A model generated the notes under the pieces. It was given only the letters and a program-made list of their open reading frames with translations. It searched no databases and was not told the origin of the DNA. A DNA stretch of 64,000 bases from Starkeya sp. ORNL1 (GTDB lineage: Bacteria; Pseudomonadota; Alphaproteobacteria; Rhizobiales; Xanthobacteraceae): NCBI RefSeq assembly GCF_012971745.1, contig NZ_CP048834.1, forward strand, positions 434,001 through 498,000, written 5' to 3'. Each line of letters opens with the position of its first letter. Position 1 is the first letter of the stretch. Position numbers and translations under genes: made by a program. Below, piece by piece: positions 16,731 to 26,820 of the stretch.

Positions 16731-18026
16731 CTACGCCGCTGCCAGCGCCTGCTCCAGGTCGGCGATGATGTCCGCCACATCCTCCAGCCCGACCGAGAGC
16801 CGCACCACGTCCGGCCCGGCGCCGGCGAGCGTCTTCTGCTCGTCGGAAAGCTGGCGGTGCGTGGTCGAGGCCGGGTGGATGATCAGCGAGCGGGTGTCTC
16901 CGATATTAGCGAGGTGGGAGAACAGCTTGACGTTCGACACCACCGCCACGCCGGCCTCATAGCCGCCGGCCAGACCAAAGGTGAAGACGCCGCCGGCGCC
17001 CTTCGGCGCATAGCGCTTGGCGAGGTTGTGGTACCGGTCGCCGGCAAGGCCCGGATAGCTCACCCAGTCCACTTTCGGATGCGCCGCCAGATATTCGGCA
17101 ACCGCCAGCGCATTGTCGCAATGGCGCTGGATGCGCAGCGGCAGCGTCTCGATGCCGGTGAGAATCAGGAAGGCGTTGAAGGGCGCGAGCGCCGGCCCGA
17201 GATCGCGCAGTCCGAGCACGCGGGCAGCAATGGCGAAGGCGAAATTGCCGAAGGTCTCGCCAAGCACGACGCCCTGATACTCGGGGCGCGGCTGTGACAG
17301 GAACGGATAGCGGCCATCGCGCATCCAGTTGAAGGTGCCGCAATCGACGATCACGCCGCCGATGGAATTGCCGTGGCCGCCAAGATACTTGGTCGCTGAA
17401 TGGATGATGATGTCAGCGCCGTGCTCGATCGGGCGCATGAGGTAGGGCGTCGCCAGCGTGTTGTCGACGATAAGCGGCACGCCGGCGCGCTTCGCCACCT
17501 TCGAGATCGCGGCGATGTCGGTGACGATGCCGCCCGGATTGGCGATCGATTCGACGAAGATCGCCTTGGTGCGCGGCGAGACGGCGCGCTCGAAGGAGGC
17601 AATGTCGTCGGAATCGGCCCACACCACATTCCAGCCGAAGCTCTTGAAGGCGTGGTTGAACTGGTTGATCGAGCCGCCATAGAGCGTGCGCGCGGCAATG
17701 AATTCGTCGCCCGGTGCCAGCAGGGTCTGGAAGGTGATGAGCTGCGCGGCATGGCCGGAGCCGACGGCGAGCGCCGCGGTGCCGCCTTCCAGCGCGGCGA
17801 CGCGCTCCTCCAGCACGCCATTGGTCGGGTTGCCGATGCGGCTGTAGATATTGCCGAACGCCTGCAGCCCGAACAGTGCCGCGGCATGGTCGACATCGTC
17901 GAACACAAAGGAGGTGGTCTGGTAGATCGGTGTCACCCGGGCCTTGGTGGTCGGGTCGGGCTGCGCGCCGGCATGGATGGCGAGCGTGGCAAAGCCGGGG
18001 GTATGGGCGTCGGCGCTGTCGGTCAT
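16731..18026 (-). CDS. metY: O-acetylhomoserine sulfhydrylase (aminocarboxypropyltransferase)
   Basis: 431 residues, the usual length for the MetY branch (gamma-synthase and lyase relatives are about 390). The PLP-lysine motif is H-S-A-T-K-Y-L-G-G-H-G-N-S-I-G-G (about residue 210). The N-terminus has T-P-I-Y-Q-T-T-S-F-V-F-D-D and Y-S-R-I-G-N-P-T-N. It converts O-acetylhomoserine and sulfide to homocysteine in methionine synthesis. A good ribosome site (AGGAG) lies 8 bases before the ATG. The cystathionine enzymes of reverse transsulfuration are elsewhere in the window (58484-61074). Confidence 0.93.
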   Translation of the reverse strand: MTDSADAHTPGFATLAIHAGAQPDPTTKARVTPIYQTTSFVFDDVDHAAALFGLQAFGNIYSRIGNPTNGVLEERVAALEGGTAALAVGSGHAAQLITFQTLLAPGDEFIAARTLYGGSINQFNHAFKSFGWNVVWADSDDIASFERAVSPRTKAIFVESIANPGGIVTDIAAISKVAKRAGVPLIVDNTLATPYLMRPIEHGADIIIHSATKYLGGHGNSIGGVIVDCGTFNWMRDGRYPFLSQPRPEYQGVVLGETFGNFAFAIAARVLGLRDLGPALAPFNAFLILTGIETLPLRIQRHCDNALAVAEYLAAHPKVDWVSYPGLAGDRYHNLAKRYAPKGAGGVFTFGLAGGYEAGVAVVSNVKLFSHLANIGDTRSLIIHPASTTHRQLSDEQKTLAGAGPDVVRLSVGLEDVADIIADLEQALAAA

Positions 18027-18261
18027 AGGCGTCTCCTGTGGCGTTTCGCAGGCCCTCGGCGCCAGTGTCGCGCGCCGGCCGGAAAAAACGCAATATCGTT
18101 GTGTGAGAGAAATTAATCGCGTGATTTGTGCGTGGAATTAGTTGCCGCGGTCATTTGTCCGCCGTCGGCGGTGTCTCCAGTCAGGCCCGCCGGCACGCTA
18201 TCCGTGCAAATATGAATGCGAGCCGACTGATGCAGCGGCGCGCCTCAAGAGTGAAATGGGT

Positions 18262-18705
18262 TCAGGCGCCGATTGGCTTCAGCCCGAGCCGGGGAATCTC
18301 GATCGCCGGGCAGCGGTCCATGATGACGGCGACACCGGCGGCCTCCGCGGTCGCGGCTGCCGAATCGTCGCGCACGCCGAGCTGGCCCCAGATCAGCTTC
18401 GGCCTGGGGGCCATGGCCAGCGCCTCAGTAACGACCCCCGGCAGATAGATCGGGGCGCGGAACACATCGATCATGTCGATCGGCTCGGGGATATCGGCGA
18501 GCCGGGCATAGGTCGGCAGTCCGGCAATGTCGCGGCCGGCCTGTCCGGGATTGACCGCGAACACCTTGTAGCCCCTGCCGGCGAGATAGCGCGCCACGCC
18601 GTGGCTCGGCCGTGCCGGATTGGGACTCGCCCCAACCACGGCGATGGTACGGACCCGCTCCAGCCAGCCGACGATGAAGGCGTCGTCATAGTGGTCGTGG
18701 TTCAT
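18262..18705 (-). CDS. CoA-binding domain protein (YccU-like)
   Basis: 147 residues. The Rossmann-type CoA-binding motif is I-A-V-V-G-A-S-P-N-P-A-R-P-S-H-G-V-A, followed by G-Y-K-V-F-A-V-N-P-G and I-D-M-I-D-V-F-R. It ends with M-D-R-C-P-A-I-E, typical of the family. It resembles the nucleotide-binding part of succinyl-CoA synthetases but stands alone; function unknown. Its ATG overlaps the stop of the upstream SH3-like gene by four bases (ATGA). Confidence 0.9.
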   Translation of the reverse strand: MNHDHYDDAFIVGWLERVRTIAVVGASPNPARPSHGVARYLAGRGYKVFAVNPGQAGRDIAGLPTYARLADIPEPIDMIDVFRAPIYLPGVVTEALAMAPRPKLIWGQLGVRDDSAAATAEAAGVAVIMDRCPAIEIPRLGLKPIGA

Positions 18706-19547
18706 CGGGTCGTTATCGTTGTCAGGGTCGGCACCACCACGGCGGAAAGCGACCATTTCGCCTCTTCGCCCTTGCCGGATTTGGCGAAGCACAAACGCGT
18801 CGCCTCGAAGGACAAGGTGCGGTCGCCCTTGGCAAAGCCACGCTTGCCGTTCGGCAGCGCCACGGCATACCAGTCGCGCTGGCCGTCCTTGCCCTCGACC
18901 GCCCCCTCGATGAAGGGCACCACGGCGCCCTGCTTCAAGGTCGCGGCAGTGGCGGCGGCACGGTCCGGCTGCTCGAGGAAGGGGGTCTCCTCGGCGAGGA
19001 AGACCAGGTTGTCCGGCACCTCGTCGGCGGCCTCGGCGATGGCGAGCACCTGGCCACGATCGAAGCGCGGCTCGGCCGGGGCGCAGAAGGCGCCGGGCAC
19101 CTGGCGCGAGCGGCTGACCGAGCCCTTGCCCAGCGCATCCGAGACCGTCATCAGGATCAGGCCATCGAGCATCTTGCGGTTCGGCTCCGCATCGCCGGTG
19201 GCGAGCAGGCCCACCGCCTTGTCCAGCCGCTCGGGGCCGGCAATGGCGGGCTCCAGCTTCAGCGGCTTCTGCGCTCCTGCCGGCGGGAAGCCGATCGGCG
19301 GGGTGATGATGGCGAGGTCGGCAGCGGCGGCGTCGCGGATGACGGCGACGTTCTTCGCGGTGGCGGCGGCGCGGAGCTGGTCGAGCAGCGCGACGAGGCC
19401 GGGATCGTCCGCGCCCTTGAGGTCGTAGCTGATGATCGCCGGCTTGTAGCGGCGCAGCGGCCGATCCTGCGCGCCGGCTGCCACGCACATCGAACAAACC
19501 ACGCCGATCGTGCCGAGCACGCCGACGGTCCACCGCATTGGACGCAT
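18702..19547 (-). CDS. Secreted protein of unknown function with SH3-like C-terminus
   Basis: 281 residues from the ATG at 19547, preceded by GGGGTGG; the open frame extends 24 codons further without a better start. An N-terminal hydrophobic segment (about residues 5-25) ends A-A-G-A-Q, a plausible signal peptidase I site. The last 90 residues contain W-Y-A-V-A-L-P-N-G-K-R-G-F-A-K-G-D, the pattern of bacterial SH3-type domains that bind peptidoglycan. The middle part is unrecognised. It is coupled to the CoA-binding gene by an ATGA overlap. Confidence 0.7.
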   Translation of the reverse strand: MRPMRWTVGVLGTIGVVCSMCVAAGAQDRPLRRYKPAIISYDLKGADDPGLVALLDQLRAAATAKNVAVIRDAAAADLAIITPPIGFPPAGAQKPLKLEPAIAGPERLDKAVGLLATGDAEPNRKMLDGLILMTVSDALGKGSVSRSRQVPGAFCAPAEPRFDRGQVLAIAEAADEVPDNLVFLAEETPFLEQPDRAAATAATLKQGAVVPFIEGAVEGKDGQRDWYAVALPNGKRGFAKGDRTLSFEATRLCFAKSGKGEEAKWSLSAVVVPTLTTITTR

Positions 19548-19714
19548 TATCCACCCCGGAATCGCAAAGTTCCGGGCGGCATGAACCACCCGGTTTCGCT
19601 GTGCAACATAGGCAGGCATGGCGCCGTGCGGAAGTATCGAGCCTCACCGTCCGGATAAATTATCCGAGCGAAATGAAAGTGCCCTCGATTCAAGGTGTTG
19701 GTGCGTGTTCCGAG

Positions 19715-19739
19715 CGCAGGAGCTCATTCAGCTCCTGCG
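19715..19739 (-). terminator. Hairpin after the small Cys-containing secreted protein gene
   Basis: Perfect 10-bp stem CGCAGGAGCT / AGCTCCTGCG with a 5-base loop, placed 11 bases after the stop of the minus-strand gene at 19750-20001. The T-run expected of an intrinsic terminator is missing, so it may act only as an mRNA 3' end stabiliser. Confidence 0.5.
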
Positions 19740-19749
19740 GAGCATGCGC

Positions 19750-20001
19750 CTAGCTGCGCTTATCGATCACGGCGCGGCACGCGGGGGAAAGCTTGGCCTT
19801 CTGCTTGGAGAGGCAGGCGAGCGCCCGTCCGTCGCCTGGCGACACGCCAGCGCAGAATTTCTGGTAGTCCGCCGTGCAGGCCATGCGTTCGGCGGCGGTC
19901 CCGTTCTCCTGCTGCTGTGGCTGCTGCTGGGCCAATGCGCCGGTGCCGAGCAGCGGCAGCATAATGGAGAAAGCGAGCGGAATGGCGTGGATCATGCGCA
20001 T
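19750..20001 (-). CDS. Small secreted Cys-containing protein
   Basis: 83 residues from the ATG at 20001. A signal peptide (M-I-H-A-I-P-L-A-F-S-I-M-L-P-L-L-G) ends at A-L-A-Q. The mature part starts with a Gln-rich stretch and carries three Cys in C-T-A-D-Y-Q-K-F-C and A-L-A-C-L. A late C-R-A-V-I gives a fourth Cys. The spacing C-x(6)-C, then A-C-L, resembles the Cys-rich GLG1-type repeat found in small periplasmic proteins of Rhizobiales. Function unknown. It is divergent from the thioesterase. Confidence 0.7.
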   Translation of the reverse strand: MRMIHAIPLAFSIMLPLLGTGALAQQQPQQQENGTAAERMACTADYQKFCAGVSPGDGRALACLSKQKAKLSPACRAVIDKRS

Positions 20002-20117
20002 GGAGACGTCCCCGATAAGACCTGCCCGATAAGACCAGAAGGTCGAGATGATGCGTCGATGCCGATCAGTGCTACAGCGGAGCGGAAGGCCCGACAAGAC
20101 CGGGACGGGGAGCGCGC

Positions 20118-20537
20118 ATGACGGCGGACGAACTTCAGGCCTATCTCGTCACGGAGTTTCCACAGGCGTTCGGCCCGGGACAGGCGCATCGCGTCGAGGC
20201 GGCGGGCGAGGGGGCGGCATTGGTGCGGCTGGAGGCGGACGACCAGCATCTGCGGCCCGGCGGCACGGTGTCCGGCCCGGCACTGATGGGGCTTGCCGAC
20301 ATTGCCGCCTATGTCGCCATCCTCACCGCCATCGGCGAGGTGCCGCTGGCGGTAACCACAAGCTTTTCCATCAATTTCCTGCGCAAGCCGGCGCCCGGTG
20401 CCGTCCTCGCAGAAGCCCGCCTGCTGAAACTGGGCAAGCGGCTCGCGGTGTGCGAGGTGGATCTGCGGGCCGATGGCGGGGACGAGCTCTGCGCCCACGC
20501 GGTGGCGACCTATTCCATCCCGGGGAGCGGCACTTAG
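20118..20537 (+). CDS. PaaI-family hotdog thioesterase
   Basis: 139 residues, single hotdog domain. L-R-P-G-G-T-V-S-G-P-A-L-M-G-L-A-D is the catalytic segment of the PaaI type. It is followed by V-T-T-S-F-S-I-N-F-L-R-K-P and V-C-E-V-D-L-R-A-D-G. It probably hydrolyses an acyl-CoA; the substrate is unknown. It sits upstream of rplM on the same strand but separated by 162 bases containing a promoter-like element, so probably not in the same operon. Confidence 0.88.
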   Translation: MTADELQAYLVTEFPQAFGPGQAHRVEAAGEGAALVRLEADDQHLRPGGTVSGPALMGLADIAAYVAILTAIGEVPLAVTTSFSINFLRKPAPGAVLAEARLLKLGKRLAVCEVDLRADGGDELCAHAVATYSIPGSGT

Positions 20538-20604
20538 CGAGAGGCAATATAATACCTAAACGATAAGGCGCTGATTTTCATTGCGAAATTCGCCCACTCG
20601 CACA

Positions 20605-20633
20605 TTGATTTTGTATCGCTGCTCGGTTACAAG
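20605..20633 (+). promoter_or_regulatory. Candidate housekeeping promoter of rplM-rpsI
   Basis: TTGATT and TACAAG hexamers with a 17-base spacer lie in the AT-richer gap before rplM, leaving a leader of about 60 bases. In enteric bacteria ribosomal protein L13 regulates its own leader. Whether this leader folds in the same way cannot be judged by eye. Confidence 0.4.
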
Positions 20634-20699
20634 CCGCGCTCAAGTGAAAGGGTTGCTCGTTTGCGGCCTGCACGTTCCTGAATCCCACGGATCAATCCC

Positions 20700-21161
20700 A
20701 TGAAGACGTTTTCGGCCAAGCCCGCCGACATCGAGAAGAAGTGGGTGGTGATCGACGCTTCCGGCCTCGTGGTCGGCCGCCTCGCGACGATCATCGCTAC
20801 CCGCCTCAAGGGCAAGCACAAGCCCATCTATACCCCGCATGTCGATTGCGGCGACAATGTCGTCGTGGTGAATGCCGAGAAGGTGGTCCTGACCGGTCGC
20901 AAGCGCGACCAGAAGGTCTATTACCACCACACCGGCTTCCCCGGCGGGATCAAGGAGCGCACCGCGAAGTTCCTGCTGGACGGTCGCTTCCCGGAGCGCG
21001 TCGTCGAGAAGGCGGTTGAGCGCATGCTCGCCCGCGGCCCGCTCGGCCGCAAGCTGATGGGCAATCTGCGCGTCTATAAGGGCCCGACCCATCCGCACGA
21101 GGCGCAGCAGCCCGTCGCGCTCGATGTCGCCGCCCTGAACCCGAAGAATGCGAGGAACTGA
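20700..21161 (+). CDS. rplM: 50S ribosomal protein L13
   Basis: 153 residues. Recognisable segments are [18 protein letters not shown], the [13 protein letters not shown] region, and [19 protein letters not shown]. It binds 23S rRNA early in assembly. rpsI begins one base after its stop. Confidence 0.98.
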   Translation: MKTFSAKPADIEKKWVVIDASGLVVGRLATIIATRLKGKHKPIYTPHVDCGDNVVVVNAEKVVLTGRKRDQKVYYHHTGFPGGIKERTAKFLLDGRFPERVVEKAVERMLARGPLGRKLMGNLRVYKGPTHPHEAQQPVALDVAALNPKNARN

Positions 21162-21162
21162 C

Positions 21163-21639
21163 ATGGCCGAGGTTCTCCAGTCCCTCGGGGGTCTCGAATC
21201 CCTGAAGCCGCAGGCTCCGGAAGCGCCGAAGCACGTCCAGAAGCTCGACAAGTTCGGCCGCGCCTATGCCACCGGCAAGCGCAAGGACGCTGTCGCCCGC
21301 GTTTGGGTGCGTCCCGGCACCGGCAAGATCACCGTCAATGAGCGCACCCTCGAGGTGTATTTCGCTCGTCCGGTGCTGCGCATGATCATCCAGCAGCCGT
21401 TCGCGGCCGCGGCCCGCAGTGGCCAGTATGACGTGGTCTGCACCGTCTCCGGCGGCGGCCTTTCCGGCCAGGCCGGCGCGCTGCGCCACGGCATCTCCCG
21501 CGCGCTCACCTATTATGAGCCGGAGCTGCGCGGTCCCTTGAAGAAGGGCGGCTTCCTGACCCGCGACAGCCGCGTGGTCGAGCGCAAGAAGTACGGCCGG
21601 GCCAAGGCTCGCCGCAGCTTCCAGTTCTCGAAGCGCTGA
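21163..21639 (+). CDS. rpsI: 30S ribosomal protein S9
   Basis: 158 residues from the ATG at 21163. An alphaproteobacterial N-terminal extension (first 35 residues) precedes the S9 core [14 protein letters not shown]. The C-terminus is [17 protein letters not shown], whose tail contacts P-site tRNA. It is the second gene of the L13-S9 operon. Confidence 0.98.
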   Translation: MAEVLQSLGGLESLKPQAPEAPKHVQKLDKFGRAYATGKRKDAVARVWVRPGTGKITVNERTLEVYFARPVLRMIIQQPFAAAARSGQYDVVCTVSGGGLSGQAGALRHGISRALTYYEPELRGPLKKGGFLTRDSRVVERKKYGRAKARRSFQFSKR

Positions 21640-21660
21640 TCCTCGGTGCATCCGATACGG

Positions 21661-21686
21661 AAGGCGGGCCCCTGGCCCGCCTTTTT
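21661..21686 (+). terminator. Rho-independent terminator of rplM-rpsI
   Basis: Stem AAGGCGGGCC / GGCCCGCCTT with a short loop and a T-run, 22 bases after the rpsI stop. Confidence 0.92.
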
Positions 21687-21800
21687 CGTTTAGGGAGCCG
21701 GATACCTCGAATTTTCGACTATTCGATTCAATAATCCTTCACGCCCTGAGGTCGATAGAGGGCCGGGACATACACGCCTCCCGCGATCCGACAGGGCGCC

Positions 21801-22991
21801 ATGCCTTACGATCCTTTGACCCTCTGGCTGCTCGTCGTCTTCATCACAATGCTGACGTCCGGTATCCTGTTGCTCACCTGGGCCACGACACCGGATTCGA
21901 GCGCGCTGAGCCATTGGGCCGCGGCGCTGCTGCTCAGCGGGGTCAGCGTGGCGGGCATCGCCGCGCGCGGCTACATCCCGAACTTCGTCTCCATCGAACT
22001 CGCCAATGCCGCCACCTTCCTCGGCGGCGGGTTGATGTGGACCGGATTCCGGCGCTTCGACCGGCGTCCGCTGCATCTCCCGGTCGTCTTCATCCCGCCG
22101 ATCGCCTGGATCGCCGCTTGCCAGCTCCCGCTATTCCAGAGCTCCACCACCAACCGCGTCGTGCTCGCATCGATCATGCTCATCGTGATCCTGTTGGCCT
22201 GCATCCGGGAGCTCCGGCGTGGCGCCTATGAGGGCATCGTCGCGCGCACCATGGCCATCGTCGTGCTGGCGGTGCAGGTAGCGGTGCTGGCGAGCCGTAT
22301 CCTCGTGGTGCAGACCCTGGATCTCGACAGCGGCAGCGGCTTCATCCTGCGCACCGATCCGGTCTTCGCCTGGTACGGCCTTGCTGGCCTGGCTTTCCTG
22401 GTGGTCATGGCGTTCACCATGGTCGCCCTGGTGCGCGAGCGGCGGGAACTGGCCTACAAGCAGGCCTCGATGATCGACGAACTGACCGGCCTCCTGAACC
22501 GGCGCGGCTTCATGGGCAGCGCTACAGGGGGCTGCGAGCCGGGCCGGCCGTTCGCGGTGCTGGCGCTCGATCTCGACCGTTTCAAGGAAGTGAACGACCG
22601 TCACGGCCATGCCGCCGGCGACGACCTGCTCGCCATGTTCGCGCGGGTACTGCGTGCCCAGGTGCGCGCGACCGACATCGTCGCGCGCATGGGCGGGGAG
22701 GAGTTCGGCGTGCTGATGCCGGGTGCGCCGCTCGACATTGCCTGCCAGGCCGCGGAGCGCATTCGCGCGGCCTTCCGCGCCGAGGCTGCTGCGCTCAATC
22801 TCGCCGGCGTCGCCGGGACGGTGAGCATCGGCGTCGCCGTCGGGCTGGCGCCGGCCAATGCCGCGCTGGAGAGCATCAGCCCGATGCTGGCGCGGGCCGA
22901 CGCCGCGCTCTATCGCGCCAAGGCGCAGGGCCGCGACCGCGTCGAGACCGCGCGGGCCGAACCGCAGCCGGTGTTGCGCGCGGTGGTTTGA
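21801..22991 (+). CDS. Membrane diguanylate cyclase (GGDEF)
   Basis: 396 residues. Six or so hydrophobic helices (about residues 8-205) form a membrane sensor with no named domain I can recognise. The C-terminal GGDEF domain begins D-E-L-T-G-L-L-N-R-R-G-F and carries the signature as G-G-E-E-F, a functional variant. R-A-T-D sits five residues upstream, matching the RxxD inhibitory c-di-GMP site. It should make c-di-GMP under product inhibition. No partner gene lies adjacent. Confidence 0.9.
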   Translation: MPYDPLTLWLLVVFITMLTSGILLLTWATTPDSSALSHWAAALLLSGVSVAGIAARGYIPNFVSIELANAATFLGGGLMWTGFRRFDRRPLHLPVVFIPPIAWIAACQLPLFQSSTTNRVVLASIMLIVILLACIRELRRGAYEGIVARTMAIVVLAVQVAVLASRILVVQTLDLDSGSGFILRTDPVFAWYGLAGLAFLVVMAFTMVALVRERRELAYKQASMIDELTGLLNRRGFMGSATGGCEPGRPFAVLALDLDRFKEVNDRHGHAAGDDLLAMFARVLRAQVRATDIVARMGGEEFGVLMPGAPLDIACQAAERIRAAFRAEAAALNLAGVAGTVSIGVAVGLAPANAALESISPMLARADAALYRAKAQGRDRVETARAEPQPVLRAVV

Positions 22992-23016
22992 GACTGGCGG
23001 ATAAATCCCAATCGGC

Positions 23017-23105
23017 CCCTCATCCCCGGGCTTGACCAGGGGACCCAGACTTTGACCGGGCGCATGCAGCGAGGCTGGATCCCCGGGTCAAGCCGGAGAT
23101 GAGGG
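23017..23105. repeat. Dispersed repeat, family C
   Basis: CCCTCATCCCCGGGCTTGAC and its near-complement GGGTCAAGCCGGAGATGAGG bound an 89-base element that can fold into one long imperfect hairpin. It lies after the diguanylate cyclase gene. Only one copy is seen in this window, but the sequence style matches the intergenic families A and B. Confidence 0.7.
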
Positions 23106-23155
23106 CGGCTGGGGTTTCTGGACGAGGGGAGTTCGGAATATAGCCGACAAAACAA

Positions 23156-23179
23156 AAGAGGCGCCCGGAGGCGCCTCTT
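23156..23179 (-). terminator. Rho-independent terminator of glnA
   Basis: Perfect 10-bp stem AAGAGGCGCC / GGCGCCTCTT with a CGGA loop. Read on the minus strand, it is followed by TTTTGTTTT. It lies 31 bases after the glnA stop. Confidence 0.9.
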
Positions 23180-23209
23180 GAAGATGATCGGTTCAGAGCG
23201 CCGCAGCGA

Positions 23210-24619
23210 TCAGACCGAGTAGTACATCTCGAACTCGACCGGGTGCGGCGTCATCTCGAAGCGCGCCACCTCGGTCATCTTCAACTCGATGTAGGAGTTG
23301 ATGAAGTCGTCGTCGAACACGCCGCCCTTCTTCAGGAACTCGCGGTCCTTGTCGAGCGAGGACAGCGCCTCGCGCAGCGAGCCGCACACCGTCGGGATCT
23401 TCTTCAGCTCCTTCGGCGGCAGATCGTAGAGATCCTTGTCCATGGCCGGACCCGGATCGATCTTGTTCAGGATGCCGTCAATGCCGGCCATGAACAGCGC
23501 CGAGAAAGCGAGATAGGGGTTCGCGCCCGGATCGGGAAAGCGGACCTCGACGCGCTTGGCCTTCGGCGAGGTGGTGTAAGGGATGCGGCACGAGGCCGAG
23601 CGGTTGCGCGCCGAATAGGCGAGCAGCACCGGCGCCTCATAGCCCGGGACCAGACGCTTGTAGGAGTTGGTCAGCGGGTTGGTGAAGGCGTTCAGCGACT
23701 TGGCATGCTTGATGATGCCGCCAATGTACCACAGGCATTCCTGGCTGAGGTCGGCGTACTTGTTGCCGGCAAACAGCGGCTTGCCGCCCTTCCAGATCGA
23801 CTGGTGCACATGCATGCCCGAGCCGTTGTCGCCATAGACCGGCTTCGGCATGAAGGTCGCCGACTTGCCATAGATGTTGGCCACCTGATGGATGCAGTAC
23901 TTATAGATCTGCAGGTGGTCGGCCATGGTGACGAGCGGGCCGAACTTCAGGCCGAGCTCGTGCTGGGCGGACGCCACCTCATGGTGGTGCTTCTCGACCC
24001 TGGCGCCCATCTTGGCCATGGAAGCGAGCATCTCGCCGCGCATGTCCTGCGCGCTGTCGACCGGCGGGACCGGGAAGTAGCCGCCCTTGGTCTTCACGCG
24101 GTGGCCGAGATTGCCGCCTTCATACTCGGTGTCGAAATTGCTCGGCAGCTCGATGGAGTCGAGCTTGAAGCCGGTATTGTACGGGTCGACCTTGAAGCGG
24201 ACGTCGTCGAAGATGAAGAACTCGGCTTCCGGGCCGAAATAGACGGTGTCGCCGATGCCGGTGGACTGCAGATAGGCCATCGCCTTCTTGGCGATGCCGC
24301 GCGGGTCGCGATTATAGGGCTCACCGGTGGTGGGCTCGAGAATGTCGCAGACGACCGAGAGCGTGGTCTCGGAGAAGAACGGGTCGATGCACGCCGACTC
24401 CAGGTCCGGCTGCAGGTGCATGTCGGACTCGTTGATCGCCTTCCAGCCCGCGATCGACGAGCCGTCGAAGGCCTGGCCTTCGGCGAAGAAGTCGTCATCG
24501 ACCATCGTGATGTCGAAGGTGACGTGTTGCCACTTGCCGCGGGGGTCGGTGAAGCGCAGGTCGACGTATTTGACGTCCTGATCCTTGATCAGCTTCATTA
24601 CGTCCTTGGCCGTCGTCAT
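23210..24619 (-). CDS. glnA: Glutamine synthetase, type I
   Basis: 469 residues, the classic GSI length. Visible motifs are F-D-G-S-S-I-A-G-W near residue 53, the ATP site [14 protein letters not shown], and the Tyr of N-L-Y-D-L-P-P, the site of adenylylation by GlnE. That Tyr makes post-translational control likely. It condenses glutamate and ammonia to glutamine. glnB lies 82 bases upstream, as in most Rhizobiales. Confidence 0.97.
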   Translation of the reverse strand: MTTAKDVMKLIKDQDVKYVDLRFTDPRGKWQHVTFDITMVDDDFFAEGQAFDGSSIAGWKAINESDMHLQPDLESACIDPFFSETTLSVVCDILEPTTGEPYNRDPRGIAKKAMAYLQSTGIGDTVYFGPEAEFFIFDDVRFKVDPYNTGFKLDSIELPSNFDTEYEGGNLGHRVKTKGGYFPVPPVDSAQDMRGEMLASMAKMGARVEKHHHEVASAQHELGLKFGPLVTMADHLQIYKYCIHQVANIYGKSATFMPKPVYGDNGSGMHVHQSIWKGGKPLFAGNKYADLSQECLWYIGGIIKHAKSLNAFTNPLTNSYKRLVPGYEAPVLLAYSARNRSASCRIPYTTSPKAKRVEVRFPDPGANPYLAFSALFMAGIDGILNKIDPGPAMDKDLYDLPPKELKKIPTVCGSLREALSSLDKDREFLKKGGVFDDDFINSYIELKMTEVARFEMTPHPVEFEMYYSV

Positions 24620-24701
24620 AGGTATCGTACCTTTCTTATGACCGCAGTGGCTGAGCGTATAATCCCGGCCGGGGTCCGTTGGAAGGCCCCGACCGCTACA
24701 C

Positions 24702-25163
<462 letters not shown>

Positions 25164-25299
25164 TCAGACAGGTGCCGGCTAACGACCTTAAACCTTGAAT
25201 GCCAATAAAATAGGCGGATTGTTTAATAAGTAGGCAATCGATATCGCCCGGCATTGGCAATGAGCGCGTGGAAAATAGGCAGACGCACGCGACGCGGCC

Positions 25300-26820
25300 A
25301 TGTCGGCCGGAAATGAGACTTTGGAGAGCGCCTTGGAACTGCTGACGCCGCAGGAAATGAGCCGGGCCGACGCCCTGACCATCGCGGCCGGGACGCCGGG
25401 CACCACGCTGATGGAGCGCGCCGGCATCGCGGTGGCGGACGCCGCGGCACGGCGCCCGCTCGGCACCCGCATCGCGATCCTGTGCGGGCCCGGCAATAAT
25501 GGCGGCGACGGCTTCGTCGCGGCGCGGGTGCTGGCGCAGCGCGGCTACAAGGTAGCCCTCGGCCTGCTCGGTCCGCGCGATGCCCTGCACGGTGACGCGG
25601 CGGCCATGGCCGGGCTGTGGCGCGGCGACGCGCTCCCGGTGGAGGCGCTCGATCTCGCGGCCTGCGACCTCGTCATCGACGCGCTGTTCGGCGCCGGCCT
25701 CGCCCGCGATCTCGACGGCGCGGCGCGCAGCGCGGTGGAGGCGATCAATGAGGCGGGCAGGCCGGTCATCGCGGTCGACCTGCCGTCCGGTATAGACGGG
25801 GCGAGTGGTGTGGTGCGCGGCGCCGCGGTGCGCGCGGACGAGACCGTCAGCTTCTTCCGCCTGAAGCCCGGCCATCTGCTGCTGCCGGGGCGGGTCCACT
25901 GCGGCAAGGTGCGGCTTGCCGATATCGGCATCGCCGATGGCGTGCTCGGCGAGATCGCGCCGCGCGCCTTCTCCAACGTGCCGGCGCTGTGGCAGGCGCA
26001 TTTTCCGATCCCGCGCATCGACGGGCATAAATATGACCGCGGCCATGTGGTGACGGTGAGCGGGCCGGCTTACGCCACCGGGGCCAGCCGGCTGGCGGCG
26101 GCGAGCGCGCTGCGCGCCGGGGCAGGGCTGGTCACCGTTGCCTGCCCGGCGAATGCGCTCGCCATCCACGCGGCGAATCTCTCGGCAGTGATGGTGCGGC
26201 CGGTGGACGATGCGGCGGCGCTGGCGGATCTGCTCGCCGACAAGCGACTCTCCACCATCATCATCGGGCCGGGGGCCGGGCTCGGGCCGGCAACGCGCGA
26301 CAAGCTGGCCGTGGCCGCGGGCCGCCGGCTGGTGGTCGATGCCGATGCGCTGTCCTCCTTCGCCGGCGAGCCGGAAGCGCTGGCCGCGCGGCTTGCCGGC
26401 TCGCCGGCGGCGATCGCGACGCCGCATGAGGGCGAGTTCGCGCGGCTGTTCTCCGGCCACAAGGACATCATGGAGAACTCCTCCAAGATGGAGCGCGCCC
26501 GCGCGGCTGCGGCACTGCTCGGCGCGGTGATTGTGCTGAAGGGGCCGGATACGGTGATTGCGGCGCCGGACGGGCGTGCTGCGATCTCTTCAAACGCGCC
26601 GCCCTGGCTTGCCACCGCCGGAGCCGGCGACGTGCTCTCCGGCATATGCGGCGGGCTGCTCGGGCAGGGCATGCCGGCCTTCGAGGCGGCGTGCGCGGCG
26701 GTGTGGCTGCATGGCGAGGCGGCGCGCGAAGCCGGCCCCGGCCTGGTGGCGGACGATCTGATCGCGGCCTTGCGGCCGGTCTATCGCGGCTTCTTTGGCG
26801 GCATGGGGATTGCCGGCTGA
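25300..26820 (+). CDS. nnr: Bifunctional NAD(P)H-hydrate epimerase / ADP-dependent dehydratase
   Basis: 506 residues, the length of the fused protein. The N-terminal epimerase half (about 1-220) has C-G-P-G-N-N-G-G-D-G-F-V-A-A-R and V-D-L-P-S-G-I-D-G. The C-terminal kinase-fold half (about 240-500) has T-P-H-E-G-E-F-A-R-L-F, L-K-G-P-D-T-V-I, and the catalytic W-L-A-T-A-G-A-G-D-V-L-S-G. It repairs damaged NADH and NADPH hydrates. A second ATG at 25357, nearer the family's usual N-terminus, is possible. Its last 40 bases overlap the 3' end of the convergent cupredoxin gene. Confidence 0.93.
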   Translation: MSAGNETLESALELLTPQEMSRADALTIAAGTPGTTLMERAGIAVADAAARRPLGTRIAILCGPGNNGGDGFVAARVLAQRGYKVALGLLGPRDALHGDAAAMAGLWRGDALPVEALDLAACDLVIDALFGAGLARDLDGAARSAVEAINEAGRPVIAVDLPSGIDGASGVVRGAAVRADETVSFFRLKPGHLLLPGRVHCGKVRLADIGIADGVLGEIAPRAFSNVPALWQAHFPIPRIDGHKYDRGHVVTVSGPAYATGASRLAAASALRAGAGLVTVACPANALAIHAANLSAVMVRPVDDAAALADLLADKRLSTIIIGPGAGLGPATRDKLAVAAGRRLVVDADALSSFAGEPEALAARLAGSPAAIATPHEGEFARLFSGHKDIMENSSKMERARAAAALLGAVIVLKGPDTVIAAPDGRAAISSNAPPWLATAGAGDVLSGICGGLLGQGMPAFEAACAAVWLHGEAAREAGPGLVADDLIAALRPVYRGFFGGMGIAG

